From NCBI GenBank assembly GCA_027080505.1, contig JALWRX010000029.1, forward strand, positions 1 through 64,000: a stretch of 64,000 bases of DNA, in the 5' to 3' direction. A program made the position numbers and the translations under genes. The stretch's first letter is position 1; each line of letters opens with the position of its first letter. Source of the stretch: Ghiorsea sp. GTDB lineage: Bacteria > Pseudomonadota > Zetaproteobacteria > Mariprofundales > Mariprofundaceae. Under the pieces are notes generated by a model that ran no database searches, was not told the DNA's origin, and was given only the letters and a program-made list of their open reading frames with translations. Of this stretch, positions 36,045-46,334 are shown piece after piece.

Positions 36045-39000
36045 ATGGGTAGTAACGCAAAGTTCAACGAAGACTCAAGAGTAAAAATTCCAACAATTCT
36101 GCACCTAACACGATTAGGCTATGAATACCTCTCGCTTAAAGATGCGAATTGGAATCCTGATACAAATATATTCCCTGACATCTTTCGTGACAGCATTGCC
36201 AAAATAAATCCAAGTATGAATGCGGCAGATATTGACCGCTTGCTTACTGAAATTTCTATCACATTAGACAACGATGATTTGGGTAAAGCCTTTTATGAAA
36301 GGTTAACTCAAAAGTCAGGCATTAAGCTGATCGACTTTGAAGATTTTGATAATAACTCATTTCATGTCGTCACAGAGCTAACCTATAAAAATGGTGATGA
36401 TGAGTTTCGCCCAGATATTATTCTTCTCATCAATGGTATGCCTCTCGCGTTTATCGAGGTCAAAAAACCAAACAATCAAAAAGGTGTGTTGGCTGAACGC
36501 GACAGAATCAATACACGCTTTCAAAACAAAAAATTCCGCCGTTTTGTCAATATCACGCAACTCATGGTCTTCTCAAACAACATGGAATATGACGATGATT
36601 CCCCAGAACCCATTGAAGGCGCATTTTATGCCTCTCCTTCATACCATAAACCTGTGTTCAACTACTTCCGCGAAGAAGAGCATTTAGACCTCGATCGTTT
36701 ATTGAGGCCAGCAGATGAAGCGGTTGAAAACTTTGTGTTAAAAGATACAAACTTAGCGGGCATTAAAGGTAGCCCTGAGTTTTTGACGAACAAAAATCCC
36801 GACTCACCAACCAATCGTATTTGTACATCGCTTTTCAGCCGTGAGCGCTTATCTTTTATCCTTCAATATGCGATTGCCTATGTGAATGAAACCAGCGGCT
36901 TGCAAAAACATATCATGCGCTACCCGCAAATCTTCGCCACAAAAGCGATTGAGAAGAAACTCAATGAGGGTATTCGCAAAGGTATTGTTTGGCATACCCA
37001 GGGTAGCGGGAAAACTGCGCTGGCTTATTACAATGTAAAACACTTAACCGATTATTTCCAAAAGCAGTCGATTATCCCTAAATTTTATTTCATTGTAGAT
37101 AGGCTTGATTTGCTTATTCAAGCGCATAGGGAGTTTACCAGCCGAGGTTTAATCGTTCATACAGTAAGTTCGCGTGATGACTTCGCCAAAGACATTAAAT
37201 CTACAAGCGTGATTCATAACCATTCAGGCAAACTTGAAGTCACAGTGGTAAATATCCAAAAATTCAAAGATGACCCTGATGTAATTAGCACGGATGACTA
37301 TCTGGTGAATATCCAGCGCATCTATTTCTTGGATGAAGTTCACCGCAGTTATAACCCCAAAGGTAGCTTTTTAGCCAACCTTGAGCAGTCGGATAAAAAA
37401 GCCATCAAGATTGGTCTTACAGGTACACCACTACTGGGTGATGAATATAACTCAAAAGCCCTTTTTGGCGATTATATTCACAAGTACTATTACAACGCAT
37501 CCATTGCCGATGGTTATACGTTAAGGCTCATTCGTGAAGAGATTGAGACGAATTATAAGATGACACTTCGCAAAATCCTTGAAGAACTAGAGTTGCAACA
37601 AGGTGATATTGATAAACGCGAACTCTTCGCTCACCATCAATATGTTCAGCCCATGCTCGAATATATTATGGATGATCTTGAAAATAGCAGAGTGGCATTG
37701 GGTGATCATAGCATTGGTGGCATGGTTATTTGTGATAGCTCCAAGCAAGCAAGACAAATGTATGAGATTTTTCAGAATAAGGATTCCAATGTTGTTGATA
37801 TTTCTTCACATACCAAAAGTACCAATCCTCGCATAGATGGTACGCTACCTATGGCAGCAGAACCGCCCAAAGCATATACCGCAACAAAAACAGGAAAGCT
37901 TACATCAGCAGCATTGATTCTTCATGACCATGGCAGCAAGGATGAGCGCAAAGCTTGGGTAGAAGATTTCAAGGCAGGCAAGATTGATATATTGTTTGTT
38001 TACAACATGCTGCTGACTGGCTTTGATGCACCACGCCTTAAAAAATTATACATAGGTCGTCTCATTAAGCGGCATAACTTGCTGCAAGCACTTACCCGTG
38101 TAAACCGCACATACAAAGAGCATCGCTATGGTTATGTGGTGGATTTCGCAGATATTAGCAAGGAATTTGACGCAACGAATCAACTCTATTTTGAGGAGCT
38201 TCAGCAAGAGCTGGGCGATGAAATGGAGCATTATTCCAACTTATTCAAGTCCAAAGAAGAAATTGAACAAGAAATCGAAAGCATTAAAGATATTCTCTGG
38301 GATTTTGACACCGATAATGCCGAGGCTTTCTCACAGCAAATAAGTCAAATTCAAGACAAAAAAGAAGTGCAAGCCATCAAAAAGGCATTGGGTGATGCAA
38401 AAAGCCTGTATAATCTTATTCGTTTGTATGGGCATGATGAGCTTTTGGGTAAAATCGACTTTCAAAAGCTCACAGTGCTCTATCGTGAAGTAAGCAATCA
38501 TTTGGACTTACTGAATCTCAAAGAGAATGTTGAAAGTAGCTCAACCACCAGCAACCTACTCAATGTTGCCCTTGAAGATGTGTTGTTTATGTTCACCAAG
38601 GTGAGCGAAGAAGAGCTGGTATTAGCCGATAAACTGAAAAACACCCTTCGCCAAACCAGAGAAGCCTTGGCTGGCAACTTTGACCAAACAGATCCGAAAT
38701 TTATCAGTTTGAAAGAAGAGTTGGAGCGTTTGTTCAAAAAGAAAAAATTAAGTGAAGTGTCTCAAGAAGAAATGAATGCAAATATTGGCAGCCTAAATAG
38801 CATTTATGATAAAGCAGAAGAACTTAATCGACACAACGCACAACTTAAAGCGAAATACCAAGGCGATGTGAAATATACGCGTATCCATAAACGCCTTGTG
38901 GCACGAGGCATTGCAGAGCATGAACGGCGTATCTTTGAAGCATTAAATGCGGTGAAAGAGCAAGCCGATGACCAAGTTTTACAAAACACGCAGATATTGG

Positions 39001-39161
39001 ACAATGAAAGCTTCTTTGAACGCACAACCATGCCTATGGTGTTCGACCAGTTCAAAAAGCAGCATCATGTTGATATAAGTGCTGACGATGTCCGCTTTAT
39101 CAATAGCCTGCTGGTCAAAGAATATATGAGTGAATTTAATAACGGAGTACAAACGTGGTAA
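36045..39161 (+). CDS. hsdR: Type I restriction endonuclease subunit R
   Basis: A protein of about 1038 aa. The N-terminal PD-(D/E)xK nuclease has FRPDIILLINGMPLAFIEVK. The SF2 translocase follows, with Walker A WHTQGSGKTALAY, box II FLDEVHRSY, motif III GLTGTPLL and motif VI LLQALTRVNRTYK. The C-terminal helical region contacts HsdM. The ATG at 36045 has GGAGGG five bases upstream and is preferred over the GTG at 36027. It cuts unmethylated DNA after ATP-driven translocation. The stop overlaps hsdM by 7 bp. Confidence 0.95.
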   Translation: MGSNAKFNEDSRVKIPTILHLTRLGYEYLSLKDANWNPDTNIFPDIFRDSIAKINPSMNAADIDRLLTEISITLDNDDLGKAFYERLTQKSGIKLIDFEDFDNNSFHVVTELTYKNGDDEFRPDIILLINGMPLAFIEVKKPNNQKGVLAERDRINTRFQNKKFRRFVNITQLMVFSNNMEYDDDSPEPIEGAFYASPSYHKPVFNYFREEEHLDLDRLLRPADEAVENFVLKDTNLAGIKGSPEFLTNKNPDSPTNRICTSLFSRERLSFILQYAIAYVNETSGLQKHIMRYPQIFATKAIEKKLNEGIRKGIVWHTQGSGKTALAYYNVKHLTDYFQKQSIIPKFYFIVDRLDLLIQAHREFTSRGLIVHTVSSRDDFAKDIKSTSVIHNHSGKLEVTVVNIQKFKDDPDVISTDDYLVNIQRIYFLDEVHRSYNPKGSFLANLEQSDKKAIKIGLTGTPLLGDEYNSKALFGDYIHKYYYNASIADGYTLRLIREEIETNYKMTLRKILEELELQQGDIDKRELFAHHQYVQPMLEYIMDDLENSRVALGDHSIGGMVICDSSKQARQMYEIFQNKDSNVVDISSHTKSTNPRIDGTLPMAAEPPKAYTATKTGKLTSAALILHDHGSKDERKAWVEDFKAGKIDILFVYNMLLTGFDAPRLKKLYIGRLIKRHNLLQALTRVNRTYKEHRYGYVVDFADISKEFDATNQLYFEELQQELGDEMEHYSNLFKSKEEIEQEIESIKDILWDFDTDNAEAFSQQISQIQDKKEVQAIKKALGDAKSLYNLIRLYGHDELLGKIDFQKLTVLYREVSNHLDLLNLKENVESSSTTSNLLNVALEDVLFMFTKVSEEELVLADKLKNTLRQTREALAGNFDQTDPKFISLKEELERLFKKKKLSEVSQEEMNANIGSLNSIYDKAEELNRHNAQLKAKYQGDVKYTRIHKRLVARGIAEHERRIFEALNAVKEQADDQVLQNTQILDNESFFERTTMPMVFDQFKKQHHVDISADDVRFINSLLVKEYMSEFNNGVQTW

Positions 39162-40789
39162 CACAAGATTTTGAACGCAGAACAAAAGAGCTGATTGATA
39201 GCCTGAAAGGTATTTGTGCATCCTATGGCTTGGGCAATGATGGTAATGAATTCAAAATCATCACGCAGGTTTTCCTGTATAAGTTCCTCAATGATAAATT
39301 CGCTTATGAAGCCAAGAAAATTGAGCCAAGCCTTGCAAAAGCAGAAGACTGGGAAAAAGTCTATGCTGCCATGAGCGCAGACGAGCAAGACATGCTGCAA
39401 ATGCAAATGAGTGCAGACACAGCTCGCCTCAAGCCTGAGCATTTTATTTCATACCTGTTTGAGCAACAAAACACGCCAGACTTTGCCAAACGCTTTGATG
39501 ACACCTTGATTGATATTGCCATCAATAACAACGACATCTTTGCCGTAAAAACCGATGGTGGTTCCAAAGTCACCTTGTTTGACCGTATCAGCGAAAACAT
39601 CACCGACACATCCAAGCGGGATAATTTTTGCCGTGCGCTAATTAACAAGCTGGTGGCGTTTAGTTTTGAAGGCATTTTCACCCAGAAATATGATTTCTTT
39701 GCCACCATCTTTGAATACCTGATTAAGGATTACAACAAAGACAGTGGCGGCAAATATGCCGAGTATTACACGCCCCATGCTGTAGCTAAAATCATGGCTG
39801 CGATTCTTGTGCCTACGGAACAACAAGGAAAAGTGAAGAATGTAAGTTGTTATGACCCATCGGCAGGTTCGGGTACATTGTTGATGAACCTTGCCCATGC
39901 TATTGGTGAGCAGCGATGCAGTATTTTCTCGCAAGATATTTCGCAAAAATCATCCAGCCTGCTGCGCCTGAATTTAATTTTGAATAACTTGGTGCATTCG
40001 ATTCAAAACATTATTCAGGGTAACACCATGCTGCACCCTTATCATAAGGAAGGCAGCGGCTTAAAGAGGTTTGACTACATTGTATCCAATCCACCATTCA
40101 AAATGGATTTCAGTGATTTCCGTGATGATTTGGACAGTAAGGAAAACCATGAACGGTTCTTTGCAGGGGTGCCGAATATTCTAAAAAAAGCTAAAGACAA
40201 AATGGCTATCTACCAGTTGTTCTTGCAACACATCATCTATTCACTCAAACCCAACGGCAAAGCCGCTGTGGTCGTGCCTACAGGCTTTATTACAGCGCAA
40301 TCAGGCATCGATAAGAAAATCCGCCAAAAGCTTGTCGATGAGAAGATGCTGGCGGGTGTGGTGTCCATGCCGAGCAATATCTTTGCAACCACGGGAACCA
40401 ATGTATCCATTGTGTTTATCGACAAAGAAAATCAAGGCGATGTGGTGTTGATTGACGCATCCAACCTTGGCGAAACCATCAAGGATGGGAAAAACCAGAA
40501 AACGGTGCTCACCGAAGCCGAAGAGCAGCAAATCATCAATGGCTTCCTTGCTGTTAAAGGTGCTGATGATTTCTCTGTGGTCGTTTCTTATGAAGATATT
40601 CAAAATAAAAACTACAGCTTAAGTGCGGGTCAGTATTTTGAAGTAAAGATTGAGTATGTGGACATCACCCATGAAGAATTTGAAGCCAAAATGAAAGGGT
40701 TTAGCGATAATCTTGATGCTTTGTTTGATGATTCCAGAACTTTGGAAGTTGAGATTAAAAAGCAGTTGGCTGGATTGAAGTATGAGTAA
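39155..40789 (+). CDS. hsdM: Type I DNA methyltransferase subunit M
   Basis: A 544-aa N6-adenine methyltransferase. An N-terminal helical HsdM domain is followed by the SAM-binding motif I (YDPSAGSGTLLMNLAH) and catalytic motif IV VSNPPFKMDF (NPPF). It starts with GTG at 39155, with GGAG 7 bp upstream, overlapping hsdR. It methylates host DNA in an M2S complex and is part of the R2M2S restriction complex. The C-terminus overlaps hsdS by 8 bp. Confidence 0.95.
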   Translation: MVTQDFERRTKELIDSLKGICASYGLGNDGNEFKIITQVFLYKFLNDKFAYEAKKIEPSLAKAEDWEKVYAAMSADEQDMLQMQMSADTARLKPEHFISYLFEQQNTPDFAKRFDDTLIDIAINNNDIFAVKTDGGSKVTLFDRISENITDTSKRDNFCRALINKLVAFSFEGIFTQKYDFFATIFEYLIKDYNKDSGGKYAEYYTPHAVAKIMAAILVPTEQQGKVKNVSCYDPSAGSGTLLMNLAHAIGEQRCSIFSQDISQKSSSLLRLNLILNNLVHSIQNIIQGNTMLHPYHKEGSGLKRFDYIVSNPPFKMDFSDFRDDLDSKENHERFFAGVPNILKKAKDKMAIYQLFLQHIIYSLKPNGKAAVVVPTGFITAQSGIDKKIRQKLVDEKMLAGVVSMPSNIFATTGTNVSIVFIDKENQGDVVLIDASNLGETIKDGKNQKTVLTEAEEQQIINGFLAVKGADDFSVVVSYEDIQNKNYSLSAGQYFEVKIEYVDITHEEFEAKMKGFSDNLDALFDDSRTLEVEIKKQLAGLKYE

Positions 40790-42026
40790 ACTAACAACAT
40801 ATAAGTTTCATTGCTTATATGAAATGAGTTCGGGTATTTCATCTAAACCTGAGCAAGCTGGGCATGGGTTTCCATTTCTTTCTTTTTCTGCTGTTTTTAA
40901 TAATTACTTTGTACCAGAGGCCTTAAATGACTTGATGGACACCTCAAAAGAGGAGCGTTTAAAGTACTCTATATTAGAAGGAGACATTTTTTTAACACGA
41001 ACAAGTGAAGTAGTGGATGAACTCGCTATGAGTTCGGTTGCACTCAAGGATTATACAGATGCAACCTATAGTGGTTTTTTAAAAAGGTTAAGACCGACTC
41101 AAACTGATATAACATATCATAAATTCATGGCTTTTTACCTGCGCAGTAAGCTATTTCGAAAAACAATGACGAATAATGCGGTGCTTACATTAAGAGCCAG
41201 CTTAAATGAAAATATTTTTTCTTATCTGGACTTAATTTTACCAGAGTATGACGAGCAAGTTAAAATTGGTGATTTACTCTTCTTAATTAGTGAGAAAACC
41301 GAACTCAACAACCGCATCAATGCCGAATTGGAAGCCATGGCAAAAACACTGTATGACTACTGGTTTGTGCAATTCGATTTTCCCGATGAAAACGGCAAGC
41401 CTTATAAATCATCAGGTGGCAAGATGGTGTATAATGAAACCCTTAAGCGTGAAATCCCTGATGGCTGGCAAGATGATTCTTTATGGAATATTGCAGATTA
41501 CTTTAATGGCTTAGCTATGCAAAAACATCGCCCTATATCAAGTGACTACTTGCGAGTCATAAAAATTAAGGAAATGACAGAAGGTTTTTCAGACAAAACG
41601 GAGAAAGCTAAGGCTACAATCCCAAGCAAAGCAGTTGTAAATGATGGGGATGTCCTCTTTTCATGGTCTGCTACGCTATTGGTTCAAATTTGGTCACAAG
41701 GGGTTGGGGCCTTAAATCAGCACATCTTCAAAGTTACTTCAAAAAAATACCCGAAAACTTTTTACTATTACGAGCTGCGGAACTACTTGAACCATTTCAA
41801 GATGATGGCAGAAAAACGAAAAACGACGATGGGACACATCACACAAGAGCACTTAAAACAAAGTAGAATTGTTATTCCCAAAAAAGACTTAATCGAAGTT
41901 ATGGATACTCAATTGAAGCCTATTTTTCAAAAGCAAATGATGCTGGAAAAAGAAAACCAACAACTCACCCAACTCCGTGACTGGCTCTTACCCATGCTGA
42001 TGAATGGACAAGTGACGGTGACATGA
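40782..42026 (+). CDS. hsdS: Type I specificity subunit S
   Basis: A 414-aa subunit with two target recognition domains (about 5-170 and 215-370) separated by a conserved helix (EKTELNNRINAELEAMAKTL) and ended by a similar helical region (MMLEKENQQLTQLRDWLLPM). These paired helices set the spacing between the two halves of the recognition sequence. The sequence recognised cannot be deduced. It ends 41 bp from the converging CBASS effector gene. Confidence 0.93.
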   Translation: MSKLTTYKFHCLYEMSSGISSKPEQAGHGFPFLSFSAVFNNYFVPEALNDLMDTSKEERLKYSILEGDIFLTRTSEVVDELAMSSVALKDYTDATYSGFLKRLRPTQTDITYHKFMAFYLRSKLFRKTMTNNAVLTLRASLNENIFSYLDLILPEYDEQVKIGDLLFLISEKTELNNRINAELEAMAKTLYDYWFVQFDFPDENGKPYKSSGGKMVYNETLKREIPDGWQDDSLWNIADYFNGLAMQKHRPISSDYLRVIKIKEMTEGFSDKTEKAKATIPSKAVVNDGDVLFSWSATLLVQIWSQGVGALNQHIFKVTSKKYPKTFYYYELRNYLNHFKMMAEKRKTTMGHITQEHLKQSRIVIPKKDLIEVMDTQLKPIFQKQMMLEKENQQLTQLRDWLLPMLMNGQVTVT

Positions 42027-42067
42027 ATTTAAAACTAGCTATGCCATATTGATGAGAAGCATTTGTT

Positions 42068-43132
42068 TCATTGAAACCTTGTAATACCATCTTTTGAAAG
42101 CTCAATAGCCCAATCATATTTGGATTGAGAAGCATTAAAATTGTGTATAACCCAATTTTTATGTATCCCTTCTTGGTAGCGTTTACCAATATCCAAACCT
42201 AATGTAGATTGAACAGATAAAAACAAATGAACTTTTTTACAATTGGGAAGACTTGATAAATGATCAATGATTTTTTGAACCTTTTCAGAGATTTGATGTA
42301 GATTATCTTGGTTTTTTAGCAAGTTTCGCTCTGTTTGAGTATTTGGAGTAAGCATTAATGTATGGTCAGCAATAAACTCTGGAAGCTGGCTCTTTTGAAT
42401 TGGCGTACTGAACCCCAATGCCAAACCGATATTGCCTTTTGAGTCAGGCTTAGGTGTACTCATATCATATTCGGCGAGAGATATAGATTCATACTCATCA
42501 TTTAATAGCCTCCAGTCTCCCCCACTATGAAAGCGGTCATAGTAAACGACTTTGGCACTTACAGCTCTAAAGCAAGCTCCGTATGCAACCAAGAATGGTA
42601 TTCTAGCCAGCCCTCCCAAATAAACCTTGCTACAATCATGATTTAAAATAAACCTTTTATAGATTTGAACCGTAAGCTCCGCATTGTACATTTTGATTTG
42701 ATCCTCAATTGAACCTTGACCTTCTTCAATACCCAATTCAATGACCTCTCTTGAATCAAGCTGTTCAGATTTAGATAGCAACTCATTGGGAAATCTTTTC
42801 GATGTTCCAAGCATTCCCATAATGAGTACCCTTGCTGTTCCCCTTACTTGCTTCTGGAGCTTTATAACATCAACCCAAATTAGCCAGAAGCCTAAAACAA
42901 AACCCACAGTACCAACGAGCATCGAATACATTGAGACATCGCCAGAAGAGAGTTGTAATTGTTGAAAACCTTCAGGAAATATATAGTTAAGAATGAAACC
43001 TCCAACTGAAAATATAGCCAGTGAGCCCACAATAATTTGCGTTCCCATACGGGCAAGAGGAAATGACTTCTTTCTAATGTCAGCGTAATAAAGCAATAGC
43101 CATTTAATTTTATTCCATAAATTAGTCATCAA
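42068..43132 (-). CDS. CBASS effector: two-TM SAVED protein (Cap14-like)
   Basis: A 354-aa protein with two TM helices (QIIVGSLAIFSVGGFILNYI, about 31-50; MLVGTVGFVLGFWLIWVDVI, about 71-90). A cytoplasmic SAVED-like domain follows, with YNAELTVQIYKRFILNHDCS, KGNIGLALGFSTPI, and NCKKVHLFLSVQSTLGLDIG. SAVED domains bind cyclic oligonucleotides; TM-SAVED effectors (Cap14) are thought to breach the inner membrane when loaded and so abort infection. It is last in the operon, overlapping the JAB gene by 11 bp. The ligand is unknown. Confidence 0.85.
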   Translation of the reverse strand: MMTNLWNKIKWLLLYYADIRKKSFPLARMGTQIIVGSLAIFSVGGFILNYIFPEGFQQLQLSSGDVSMYSMLVGTVGFVLGFWLIWVDVIKLQKQVRGTARVLIMGMLGTSKRFPNELLSKSEQLDSREVIELGIEEGQGSIEDQIKMYNAELTVQIYKRFILNHDCSKVYLGGLARIPFLVAYGACFRAVSAKVVYYDRFHSGGDWRLLNDEYESISLAEYDMSTPKPDSKGNIGLALGFSTPIQKSQLPEFIADHTLMLTPNTQTERNLLKNQDNLHQISEKVQKIIDHLSSLPNCKKVHLFLSVQSTLGLDIGKRYQEGIHKNWVIHNFNASQSKYDWAIELSKDGITRFQ

Positions 43133-43655
43133 ATTTATATTCTCCTATCAACTCAATTTTGCGCCCAAATCGTCTATTTACTCCTAGCCAAGCCCTTGCG
43201 TGAGTTTGCCCCACAATGAAGAAAAATAATTTATTGCCTTCATATTTAGAATAATTGATCGCATTGAGCCAGTCTGTTTTATCCGTTGGTGAATAAGTTG
43301 GAACTGGTTCAGGGTGACTATGCCATAGCCCAACATATGTAGAATGATGCTTTGATTTCTTCCAAATTGCTCTCACAAGGTCATGGTGAGATTTTGATCG
43401 GTAATATGTGTGTCGTCCTTGTTTGTCTGTTTGTTGAGGTGGTGTTAATTCGTTAATAAGTAGTGCCCCGCCAGAATTTAAATACATGCCTACCAGTACA
43501 CCTCCAGACTCTGGAGTGTTTGGGGTTAGTTGCCGATATGCCCGTAATTTAGTAAGAAGTGAAGAACTGACTCGAACCAAACCAAGATTTTTAATTTCAA
43601 ATGACCACTCTTTATCCACAACATGCCCTGCAACCATCTTCTCTATAGAGTTCAA
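43122..43655 (-). CDS. cap3: CBASS Cap3, JAB/JAMM isopeptidase
   Basis: A 177-aa JAMM metalloprotease. The catalytic Glu49 lies in PESGGVLVG, and zinc ligands His112, His114 and Asp125 with Ser122 lie in LWHSHPEPVPTYSPTDKTDW. Cap3 removes the CD-NTase from conjugates made by Cap2, limiting immune activation. The frame from 43655 overlaps cap2 by 44 bp; an internal Met at residue 7 (43637) would reduce that overlap and leave the domain whole. Confidence 0.9.
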   Translation of the reverse strand: MNSIEKMVAGHVVDKEWSFEIKNLGLVRVSSSLLTKLRAYRQLTPNTPESGGVLVGMYLNSGGALLINELTPPQQTDKQGRHTYYRSKSHHDLVRAIWKKSKHHSTYVGLWHSHPEPVPTYSPTDKTDWLNAINYSKYEGNKLFFFIVGQTHARAWLGVNRRFGRKIELIGEYKFDD

Positions 43656-45306
43656 TCTCCTCTTTTAAAGAAATCTTGTTGTACCTGTTAGTAACTTGTA
43701 AACCTGCTTGATTTTCACCTTTCCAGCTCATTGCTTTTGAATGCCAACCAAACAATAAGTGATCTATAGCATGCCTAGAGGCTATTGCTGCTGTTTGCGA
43801 AGAGTCTAAATAGGAAAATGGCGTGAACACCCCCGCACACCCCGTTAAATTCTTTGATACTTTCTGTCCGTTTTCTAAAAGGGCTAGATGACACCTATTA
43901 TTAAAACCACTGTCATCAGAATATAGACACTCAAGACATGATGACCTTAAATCCAGCAATACTGAGTGTCCTCCAATTCCAGCAGCTTCATTCCAACAAA
44001 ATATAACATTATTGATATTGAGTTCTTTAAACTGCCTGTTCATTTGCAAGCTTAACGCAGGCGAGCCAACTGCAACAACCACCAAGTCAGATGACAGTAA
44101 ATCTTTATCTTTGGTCAGGTTGCAAAATAATTGCCGTTTGGGGTTCACAGTAATGTAAGGGAAATCGAGATGCATTAAAGATGCTAATGCATTGACCTTA
44201 CTACGAGTATTAACTTTCCCAGTCTGTTTATCAGGAAGATAGCTTAGAGATAGACCACCCAGGCGGTGCCTGTATATGTTGTCAGCTTCCAAAAGATCAT
44301 GATCAATCAGTGTCAACTCACCTACGCCAGCTTTAGCCAGCATCAAAGCTACTTCTCCACCTACCGATCCACATCCAACAATTGCAACCTTCTTATTTAA
44401 TAAGCTCTTTTCAGCCCCTCCACGCTCAAGTAAATATCCTTTTGTATTTCGAGCAGGCAAAAACAGTTCAATATCCCATCCATCTGACCTTTCCAGTAGT
44501 GGGTGGGGCATTCCTTTTTTTGCAGTAAAGCTCAGTAATAACTGACTCCTCTCTCCAGAACTTCTCGGCATACTAAGGAGCACAAAAAACTGAGCATGAA
44601 TTTTTTCTTTACGCAGAAGCTTATCTAGCTTGGCTTTGTTTCGATCTGACAAGAATTTCTTCAAATCAAAAACATAATTAGCTGATATTTTTGCGTTTGC
44701 CTTCGGTGGCAATACAGGCTCTGAAAGCGGCATATGAATTATTTTAATTACTTGGTTATGCACTTTCTTCAAATTGCTATAATCGTCTTGGTATTCATTT
44801 CTACGGTTATTCAACAGTACAGGTCGCTCTTTTTTCTTCCTGCTATTAGGTTGGAATATATTTAGGTGTGCATATTCGAGAGTATCACTAGCCTCATAAA
44901 ATGAATTAATGGGAGATGCACAGCACTGAAAGTACCCCTCATATTCGTCTGTTAGCTCATCTTTACTGACTTTCAAAATAGCTTCATCAAGAAGATCTAC
45001 TATATTGCACAATAGTGACTTAAGCACTTCAACTGGCTTATGATAATTCCAAAGCAAGGAATCACCTTCAGTGACACAAATAAGTCCTTCAAAATTAACA
45101 TGCGCTAAAGAGCCAATTAGGTCTGTATCCAACAGAACAGCCTTAGGCAATTCGAACGGGAAATTTGTGGGGAATACTAATTTAACATTCCAATCTTTCT
45201 TCCTCCCCTTCAATACAAAGGAGTAGTTCCCATCACTTTTCTCCCAAGAGATTAAATGAGGTGATTTAATCTGGCTAATTACCTCATTTAATTCGACCTC
45301 CATCAT
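43612..45306 (-). CDS. cap2: CBASS Cap2, E2-E1 fusion
   Basis: A 564-aa fusion. The N-terminal E2-like ubiquitin-conjugating fold (about 1-160) has its likely catalytic Cys77 in AHVNFEGLICVTEG. The C-terminal ThiF/E1 adenylation domain starts KVAIVGCGSVGGEVALMLAK and contains IDHDLLEADNIYRHRLGG. Candidate E1 active-site and zinc cysteines lie near SSCLECLYSDD and LTGCAGVFTPFS. In type II CBASS, Cap2 conjugates the C-terminus of the CD-NTase to targets and raises its activity. It overlaps the CD-NTase stop by 4 bp. Confidence 0.92.
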   Translation of the reverse strand: MMEVELNEVISQIKSPHLISWEKSDGNYSFVLKGRKKDWNVKLVFPTNFPFELPKAVLLDTDLIGSLAHVNFEGLICVTEGDSLLWNYHKPVEVLKSLLCNIVDLLDEAILKVSKDELTDEYEGYFQCCASPINSFYEASDTLEYAHLNIFQPNSRKKKERPVLLNNRRNEYQDDYSNLKKVHNQVIKIIHMPLSEPVLPPKANAKISANYVFDLKKFLSDRNKAKLDKLLRKEKIHAQFFVLLSMPRSSGERSQLLLSFTAKKGMPHPLLERSDGWDIELFLPARNTKGYLLERGGAEKSLLNKKVAIVGCGSVGGEVALMLAKAGVGELTLIDHDLLEADNIYRHRLGGLSLSYLPDKQTGKVNTRSKVNALASLMHLDFPYITVNPKRQLFCNLTKDKDLLSSDLVVVAVGSPALSLQMNRQFKELNINNVIFCWNEAAGIGGHSVLLDLRSSCLECLYSDDSGFNNRCHLALLENGQKVSKNLTGCAGVFTPFSYLDSSQTAAIASRHAIDHLLFGWHSKAMSWKGENQAGLQVTNRYNKISLKEEIELYREDGCRACCG

Positions 45307-46301
45307 GCATTGTTTCCAGTCATGATAATAGGAGCTGTGTTGGATGCTTTTGAATCTTCGACTAAAGGGAAACCATCAAACACCTTTCTTAATAACTTGC
45401 TTGCCTTATGGTCAGAGTCTTCACCTTTTGCTTCCTCTAAAACCTCTAATAATGCATCAAGTTTTTCATAAAATTGATCTGTCTGATTTAGTGTCATCTT
45501 GTAGTATACATTTTTAAATGGCTTTACTGGTAATTCAACTTCAATACTTTTTTTAAAGGACACTGACTCAAGGTCAAAGCTACTGGAAAACCCACTTTTC
45601 ATTGTGCTCACAATATTGATTAGTGCATCAAGGTCATTGTCACATCGATAGCTGAAAGCATTTCTAGCCTGAATAGTTAACCCGATGGACACAGGTGCAG
45701 CATTTCCATCATTAGAAAACTTCTTCGCTTTCCAATTTTTCAGATATCTAACACATCTCCTGAACTGCTCTGCATGTTTACAGTCAGCGGAAACATCCGC
45801 AACCCATTGCTTTAATTCTTTTGGCTCAGATTTATACCATTGTTTTTTTTCAGCATCCTTTCTTCCCCATGCGATGTGGTAGTCCCCGTCATTATCTGAA
45901 TAAATCGCGATATCAACGTGATAACCATCTGAATATTTGACCGTTATACAGGGGGTATTGAATATCACAGTTCGATTGTGCTGACCATTCAACTTTTTAA
46001 ATACCAGTTTCTTTAGTTTATTCGAATCATATTCATCATTGGTGATATCAAAGATGATTCCTACATCAATGTCATAATCACCATCCTTAGGTTTAATGCC
46101 TGTGTTCATAGCATATGAGCCTTGGTCGAACTTGGTGAAGGTTAATTTTTTGTCTGTGCCAGGAACTTTTTCATCTTTCAGCTTCTCTGTAAGTTCGTTA
46201 ATCAACAAATCTCTTTTGTCTCTTAAAGCTTGATTTTCTTCATATGTCCCTAATTTTATTTCATTGTGAAAATCTTCAAATTCTTTTTGTAAAGTAGCCA
46301 T
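45303..46301 (-). CDS. CBASS CD-NTase (cGAS/DncV-like nucleotidyltransferase)
   Basis: A 332-aa SMODS nucleotidyltransferase that makes the cyclic oligonucleotide second messenger. Visible are Gly61-Ser62 in KFDQGSYAMNTG, metal ligands Asp77 and Asp79 in GDYDIDVGIIFD, and third Asp130 in GYHVDIAIYSD. The C-terminus ends MTGNNA; a small final residue suits conjugation by Cap2, where the C-terminal Gly or Ala is used. First gene of the operon. The clade and product cannot be assigned by eye. Confidence 0.92.
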   Translation of the reverse strand: MATLQKEFEDFHNEIKLGTYEENQALRDKRDLLINELTEKLKDEKVPGTDKKLTFTKFDQGSYAMNTGIKPKDGDYDIDVGIIFDITNDEYDSNKLKKLVFKKLNGQHNRTVIFNTPCITVKYSDGYHVDIAIYSDNDGDYHIAWGRKDAEKKQWYKSEPKELKQWVADVSADCKHAEQFRRCVRYLKNWKAKKFSNDGNAAPVSIGLTIQARNAFSYRCDNDLDALINIVSTMKSGFSSSFDLESVSFKKSIEVELPVKPFKNVYYKMTLNQTDQFYEKLDALLEVLEEAKGEDSDHKASKLLRKVFDGFPLVEDSKASNTAPIIMTGNNA

Positions 46302-46334
46302 TAAACACTCCTGACATAATTATGTTGAAACCGA

